In this document: positions 7,871 to 12,396 of the stretch, piece after piece
Numbering within the stretch: the stretch's first letter is position 1
Layout of the letters: every line of letters starts with the position of its first letter
From: Gracilaria vermiculophylla
Lineage: Eukaryota; Rhodophyta; Florideophyceae; Gracilariales; Gracilariaceae
Reading direction: 5' to 3'
NCBI GenBank assembly: GCA_019155205.2
Contig: JAHNZQ020003150.1
Coordinates: 2,728,964-2,741,359 of the forward strand
Length of the DNA stretch: 12,396 nucleotides
Notes under the pieces: generated by a model
The model's database searches: none
The model's input: only the letters and a program-made list of their open reading frames with translations
Told to the model about the DNA's origin: nothing
Translations under genes and position numbers: made by a program

Positions 7871-8902
7871 TTATGCGCAATGCTCTTCAGAAAACTGACT
7901 TAATTTTCCAACTGCGTATGCTAGATCAGGATGCGTCCCTACCATAAGATACATAAATGAACCAATTAATTCTATGTACGGAACGCCTGTGATTATTTCA
8001 TCAGTTCCACATTTTTGTAAAGTACCGTTCGCCTCCAAGGGTGTATTAATTTCTTTGCAGTTCTCTATATTAAATCGGTTAAGCATAGTTCTTGCGTAGG
8101 CACTTTGACATCATTTCAGAATTCCTTTTTCTCGATTATAGTCGATTTCAATGCCTAGTACATGCCGAAGTTTTGCGAGATCCTTCATTTGAAATTTAGA
8201 ACTTAGTTCTAGCTTCACAAAATTTAACACCTTTGGATTTACACTTACCAGTAATATGTCATTGACATATAGCGAAAAAAACACTTCATGGTCATCAATA
8301 TTTGCGACAAATATTCCACTGTCTCCATGAGCTTTCGAAAAATTTCATGTTGCTCAAAACCGAGCTAATCATTTTGTACCACGCTCTTGACGCCTGTTTT
8401 AGTCCATAAATTGCGTTCGTTAGCTTGCAGACGTGATTAAGATTTTTTGAGGCAATAAAACCCTCAGGCTCTTCCATAAAAATTTCTTGCTCCAACACTC
8501 CATTTAAGAACGCTGTTTTAACATCCATCTGGGTGATGAACACTTTTTGTTAGAGTGCTACAGCCAGTATGGTCCGTAAAGAAGCCATGCGTACAACTGG
8601 AGCATACGTGCCAAAACATTAATATCATATTTTTGCTAATACCCTTCGCACACCAGTCTTGCCTTAAATATTTTCTCTTGACTCTTGGTTTCGGATTTTA
8701 TCTTGAAAACCCATTTTGATTGCAAAATATGCATGTCTGATTTTCGAGGGACCAATTTCCAAGTATTATTCTCGTAGAAAGAATTAACTTCTCTTTCCAT
8801 TGCAGATGTTCAATAGTTTTTCTGAACCCCTGACAGGGCCTCCTGTACATTATTTGGTTCTGTTTCGACTGCAAGCATCATTACTGCACCGGCAACAGCA
8901 TC
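7871..8902 (-). pseudogene. pol: copia pol, reverse transcriptase domain
   Basis: Reverse transcriptase copies the element RNA into cDNA. In order the sequence gives NTWKLVPRK and KWVFKIK (RT start block), KARLVCEGY, then after a frameshift near 8610 TYAPVVRMASLRTILAVAL. ITQMDVKTAFLNGVLEQEIF follows, with the first catalytic Asp, then EEPEGF, YGLKQASRAWY and, after a second frameshift near 8330-8340, LYVNDILLV. The last is the catalytic YVDD box with Asn in place of the first Asp. The connection includes YIELIGSFMYLMVGTHPDLAYAV. In-frame stops lie at 8810-8812, 8636-8638, 8550-8552, 8111-8113 and 7871-7873. The last of these lies in a 12-bp tandem-like insertion. Confidence 0.9.
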
Positions 8903-9810
8903 CTAATTTTCATCAACCTGCTCACATGTGAGCCATGTTGGCTGTCTTCTAGTTCTTCCACTTCTCCGTGGGATAATGTATGGTGCTTGCTCACTTTCTG
9001 GAGGTGGGTTGTAAGCCTCAGAATTTTCCGAATCATTTTCCTTTTCAGTGTTGGGCAATACTGCTTTTTCTTTTGAGTTTTCTGGTTCCAAAGAAACTTC
9101 TTCTTCCATTGAGGTTATTTTTGAGGCTTCTAGAAATTTTGCCGTTCCACTTACAACCACTCTTCTGGTTGTATCCTCCATGAAGCGATAATTTCTACCT
9201 TCGTATCACAAAAATGTACACAGCCTTGACTTGGCATCCCATTTCTTTCTATGATCATTTGAAATAAAAAAATAGGCCTTGCAACCAATTACTTTGAGAA
9301 GAGAAATATTTGCTTTCTTTCCGAACAATTTTTCATGAGGACTGCAATTGCCTAAACATTTTGTTGGAACAAAATTCCTAATCACATTTGCCGTTTGGAT
9401 AGCTTCAGCCCAAAACGTTCTGGGAATATCCTGAAAGTAAAGCATACATCTTGCTTTTTCACAGAGTGTTCGATTAATTCTTTCCGGCATACCATTCTGT
9501 TGTGGTTGGTCTGCTCCAGTACCCTCACGGATGATATGTTTTTGTTTGAAATAATTTTCAAATGTCTTAGAAAAATATTCTCCGGCTCTATCAGTTTTAA
9601 CTCGTTTGATAGAAATTTCTTCTTGATTTTCCACCATAGTCAGATATTCTCAGGGTTTTTCAAATGCTTCGTTTTTGGTACGGAGAAAAAGCACAAATGA
9701 TTTCCTGTGTAATCGTCAGTGAAGGTTATGAAATAAAAATTTCCTCCTTTGAATTTTGTACTCATAGGTCCACAAAGATCCGTGTGTATGAGTTCTAGTT
9801 TTCCCTTTGA
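8903..9810 (-). pseudogene. pol: copia pol, integrase catalytic core and linker to RT
   Basis: Integrase inserts the cDNA into the genome. The first catalytic Asp is in LIHTDLCGPMS and is followed by FYFITFTDDYTG. After a frameshift near 9665-9680 and a TGA at 9650-9652 comes VKTDRAGEYF with the second Asp and QNGMPERINR with the Glu; these two are exactly 35 residues apart (DX35E), so all three catalytic residues survive. The core ends with IGCKAYF and a WDAKSR block. A TGA at 9206-9208 and a TAG at 8903-8905 flank the linker, which is rich in Glu, Ser and Pro and ends in a basic RRSGRTRRQPTWL segment, typical of copia proteins before the RT domain. Confidence 0.92.
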
Positions 9811-11169
9811 TTAGAAATTTCTTAATGACGGAAATGATTTTGAACTCATTTTCCCAAGTACACATCCCTTGCATGTACTTGTATCCTTTTGTTCCAACTT
9901 TTCTGGAACACCATCTGCGGTTTTCTTCGATATGATTTGGCTCAAGACTGATTTTCCAGCATGTCCTAGTCTGGCATGCCATAGTACTTGCTCTGTTATA
10001 GTGGCTGAGTATGCTACATAATTTTCTTCGATCTTCTTGGAGCTCTTCAAGCAGTAGGTAGAATTTTCTTTCTTGACCTGAAGGACTTTTTCATTTGAAA
10101 ATTTGGATAAAACGGTGCACCACCCTTTTTGAAAATAAACTCGATGTCCACGTTCATCAATTTGCCCAATAGATATAATGTTCGTAGAAATTTCCGGAAC
10201 AAATAAAACATCTTGCACCTGCAGTGTCTTTATAGACCCATTCATAGAAATTTCCATAAGTATGCTTCCCATTTCTGTTGATTTGACATGGGTTCCATCT
10301 CCTAGTCTGATGATAACTGGCTCAGTTCTTTTTAAAGTTTCCTCCGTAAACCACTTTCGATTATTAGTCATATGGAAGCATGCACCAGAGTCCATATACC
10401 ATGTTCCATAGATTCTTCTTTGGTCTTGTTCAGCCATTAAAATATTTCCGGAGGACGTATTGCTCGTGTTGGGCTGTGTAGAATTTTTCGTATTCTCTTT
10501 GCGTTTTCTACTTTCCGCAATGTTGTGCACTTTCTTTCTACAGCAGTGACAGTTATAGGGAAATTTGTATTTTTGATTGTTGACTTTTCCCTGTAGGACA
10601 CTTCCAGAATTTTCTTGCTCTTCAGACGATTTTTGTCTGGACTCTTCACGCAAAATTCTAGCGTAGATTTCTTCAATGCTTAGCTTTTCAGGTATATTTC
10701 CCAATGTAACAACCAAACTTTCATAGCTTTTTGGTAAGCTACGCAATAATCTTATAATATATTCTTTTTTTGTTTTATCCACCCCGAGCTGTTTCAATTT
10801 TGTTTTGGGACGTTTTTATTCTTATATATGTTGTTTGGCTGATTCTCCCTCGTGGAACCTTTTTGACGTAGAGCGCTCCTCCGTGTCCATTTTGGTCGCC
10901 ATACCCTTATTTTCGTACATTTATGCTAGGGCGTTCCAGGCTTCTGTACCGGAGTTGCATGACTCAACATAGACTATTTGATTATCATCGACTGATAAAC
11001 AAATATCTATTAATTCTTTCTCATTAGCAGTAGCATTATTTTCCTTTTCTCCTACTGCTTTTCAATACCCCTTCTTCTTAATGTAATTTGTCATGCAAAA
11101 TTTCCAAGAGAAATAATTACCTCCATTAAGTTTCTCTATTCTGAACGTGCTTTTCTCTTCTATATCCAT
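9811..11169 (-). pseudogene. gag-pol: copia gag, protease and integrase zinc domain
   Basis: Gag forms the virus-like particle and protease cleaves the polyprotein. An ATG at 11169-11167 opens MDIEEKSTFRIEKLNGGNY, a typical copia Gag start, and WNALA and ENKGMATK blocks follow. Stops interrupt Gag at 11062-11064, 10921-10923, 10822-10824 and 10816-10818. From 10797 (a TTG, so not a real start) 328 codons are open. Counting from there, a zinc knuckle has C83, C86 and H91 but Ser96 instead of the last Cys. Next come the protease active site DSGA (136-139) and the integrase zinc site H274, H279, C309, C312. A TAA at 9811-9813 ends the run; the same frame continues beyond it into the integrase core. 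Fusion of gag and pol in one frame is usual for copia elements. Confidence 0.92.
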
Positions 11170-11418
11170 GTTCCTTGCTGACATGAATTAACGAATTTCG
11201 ATTTTCGGAAATCACACAGCGTACTGTATTGCACGGTCGATTACGGTTTTTGACGGTTTTGCTCGATTCTGTTGGGACGGTTTTTGAAATTCTGATTTCT
11301 GTACTGTACGATTCTTTGATTTTTGTACAACCTCGAACTTCTACGATGTTGTTCGGATTTCAAGTTCACAGTCGACTTCTAATCTGTTGTACTAACGACG
11401 AGATTGACTTAGGCATAG
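11170..11418 (-). other. untranslated leader of the copia element
   Basis: This stretch lies between the primer-binding site and the gag ATG at 11169. It shows no conserved coding motif on the minus strand. The 70-codon plus-strand open frame inside it is antisense and unlikely to be a gene. Confidence 0.6.
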
Positions 11419-11433
11419 TCTGGGTCCATAACC
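11419..11433 (-). promoter_or_regulatory. primer-binding site, apparently for a half-tRNA (initiator Met)
   Basis: Immediately inside the 5' LTR the minus strand reads GGTTATGGACCCAGA. The plus strand, TCTGGGTCCATAACC, resembles the anticodon stem-loop of eukaryotic initiator tRNA-Met (CTGGGCCCATAACC) with one internal difference. Priming from the cleaved 5' half of this tRNA is known for Drosophila copia, where the primer-binding site matches the same internal segment. The position two or three bases after the LTR end is correct. Confidence 0.7.
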
Positions 11434-11436
11434 TAT

Positions 11437-11534
11437 GGTAAATAGGTGTAGTACAGAGCTTAGGGTAAACTTGCGTAAACGCACTGATGATTTATCTCGA
11501 TGACTCGGCTTGACCTTCATCATTCATCAAACCT
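11437..11534 (-). repeat. truncated 5' LTR of the copia element
   Basis: About 98 bp match the lower end of the complete LTR at 7039-7137, which corresponds to the R/U5 part. Homology stops at 11534 in CATCAAACCTG. The U3 with its TATA box and GAA/TTC arrays is missing. The terminal CA is changed to CC on the minus strand. Confidence 0.83.
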
Positions 11535-11800
11535 GGAGTAGTACAGTAGCTCTTAAGGTAATGGGGTGGTTTGGCCTTATGGTATATTGTTCATAAGGAC
11601 GGCTCGTATTTTATTGGCTGAGCCACGTGTTGCATAATTCCGCCCACGTACGCTACAGTATCCTTAAGGGACGGTAGAGAATTATTATTTATTCTAGTTA
11701 ATTTATGCAGGTAATTTCCACAGTAGTGAGACCTTCCGAGGCGGGCTCCCGGCTTGGTATTTAACCTGCCGGTTGAGCTCCACTTCTGGGGAGGTAAAGA
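11535..11800. other. LTR-like or other repeat-derived stretch
   Basis: The sequence begins abruptly after the copia LTR truncation and is richer in GC. It has CTTAAGG twice (around 11554 and 11663), a CCGCCCACG block, a TTTAATTATT-poor then AT-rich core, and a TATTTAA at 11758-11764 followed by a GC-rich segment, an arrangement that would suit an LTR promoter. There is no second copy in the window, so this is only a suggestion. The left arm of the inverted repeat may extend back into it, since the matching right arm would lie beyond the window edge. Confidence 0.25.
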
Positions 11801-12396
11801 CAAGCACCCTTGAGTCTTCATCTACTTTTCGGATTGGAGTCTCTTGTCGATCAACTCAAGTTTCTAAGCCGCCGACCCCCAGGTCGCCTCATAGCAGCGC
11901 CTGTTGGAGCATTGTCTGCCTTGTGAACCACCTTCTCCGCTTAGTGCTTGAGGACTCCCTTTTAGGATTCCACCGGCTCGTGACCATGATTACCAGAGAC
12001 TACGTTTAGGAACTCGTGGCTTTAGAGGCGCCAAAACCTTCTAACGGACGTTGTGCGCTACCACCCCGAAAGGAGAACTGGAGGTACCACAAAATGCAAT
12101 AAGAGTGTGGTACTGTCAGCCCTCCTGTCGAGGTAGTAAAGCACAACGTCCGTTAGGAGTTTTTGGTGACTCCAAAGGCGCGTATTCCTAATGGTGGTCT
12201 CCGGTATCCGCTGTCGCGAGCCGGGGGAATTCTGAAAGGGATCCGCAAACACCAAGCGGATGGGGAGGCTCACTGGGCGGACAATGCTCCTACAGGCGCT
12301 GCTATGATGCGACCTGGGGATCGGCGGCTTAGAAACCTGCGTGAATAGACAAGAGACTCCAACCGGAAAATGTAGAAGAAGACTCAAGGGTGCTTG
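11801..12396. repeat. long inverted repeat (foldback), arms of at least 291 bp, 14-bp loop
   Basis: Bases 11801-12091 are nearly the reverse complement of 12106-12396, centred at 12098.5. The arms differ by scattered substitutions and two compensating single-base indels, about 80-85% identity by eye. Matching blocks include CAAGCACCCTTGAGTCTTC at the outer edge, GGAGTCTCTTGTC, CATAGCAGCGCCTGT, CTAACGGACGTTGTG and TACCACA next to the loop. The right arm ends at the window edge, so the true length is unknown. Short open frames on both strands (11773-12009 and 12058-12387) give similar peptides only because the arms are copies of each other; I do not call them genes. Confidence 0.93.

Larger units (their letters stand above)
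7039..11534 (-). mobile_element. Ty1/copia LTR retrotransposon, nearly full length, decayed, 5' LTR truncated
   Basis: In minus orientation the order is truncated 5' LTR (11437-11534), primer-binding site (11419-11433), untranslated leader, gag-pol (11169 to 7322), polypurine tract (7306-7314) and 3' LTR (7305-7039). The order protease, integrase, RT, RNase H defines the copia superfamily. The coding span of 3,848 bp corresponds to about 1,280 codons, the usual size for a copia polyprotein, so little has been lost except by point changes and small indels. At least fourteen in-frame stops and about three frameshifts make it non-autonomous. It sits inside a gypsy LTR on its left side; its right side is truncated against unrelated sequence, so no target duplication can be confirmed (left flank TTTAT at 7034-7038). 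Confidence 0.93.

Noticed and set aside
8980..9183. Leucine-rich plus-strand peptide that looks membrane-like
   Set aside because: It is the antisense of the Glu/Lys-rich linker between integrase and RT; GAA/GAG codons read as Leu/Phe/Ser on the other strand.
9395..9700. 101-codon plus-strand open frame
   Set aside because: Antisense to the copia integrase core, whose catalytic motifs are clear on the minus strand.
11801..12396. Palindrome as a terminator, riboswitch or CRISPR-type repeat
   Set aside because: The arms are hundreds of bases long with one centre; there are no spaced short repeats and the context is eukaryotic retroelements.
1..12396. Secreted effector genes (RXLR or Crinkler type) expected near repeats in oomycetes
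   Set aside because: I saw no open frame with a signal peptide followed by an RXLR-EER or LFLAK-type motif.

Overview
The window is repeat-rich, AT-leaning nuclear DNA from a eukaryote. An oomycete (Phytophthora or downy-mildew relative) is the best guess, from the style of the Ty3/gypsy integrase-chromodomain remnant; this is inference and no host gene here confirms it. I see no intact protein-coding gene, no rRNA or tRNA, no CRISPR and no bacterial-type operon.

Layout. 1-258: an open frame entering from the left edge, possibly the end of a host gene. 314-374: an AT microsatellite. About 470-1890: AT-rich DNA with nothing recognised. 1901-2344 (minus): the decayed RNase H and C-terminal end of a copia-type polyprotein, cut off where the next element begins. 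2345-4215 (plus): an old, internally deleted Ty3/gypsy element with two LTRs of about 388 bp around an integrase core, GPY/F module and chromodomain, interrupted by a nonsense codon and a frameshift. 4216-4780: nothing recognised. 4800-6470: decayed coding-like sequence; the best case is a plus-strand remnant at 5684-6461 that I cannot assign to a family. 6683-7038 (minus): a third gypsy LTR, interrupted by a copia element. 7039-11534 (minus): a nearly full-length copia element with 3' LTR, polypurine tract, decayed gag-pol, primer-binding site and only about 98 bp of its 5' LTR. 11535-11800: an LTR-like, GC-richer stretch. 11801-12396: one long inverted repeat with arms of at least 291 bp around a 14-bp loop, running off the right edge.

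The region reads as a graveyard of nested retrotransposons. The gypsy element abuts and truncates an older copia fragment, the large copia sits in another gypsy LTR, and a later event removed most of the copia's 5' LTR together with the rest of the gypsy LTR. The observations most worth following are heat-shock-element-like GAA/TTC arrays upstream of a TATA box in the copia 3' LTR, an apparent half-tRNA (initiator Met) primer site, the large palindrome at the right edge, and the unrecognised decayed gene at 5684-6461.
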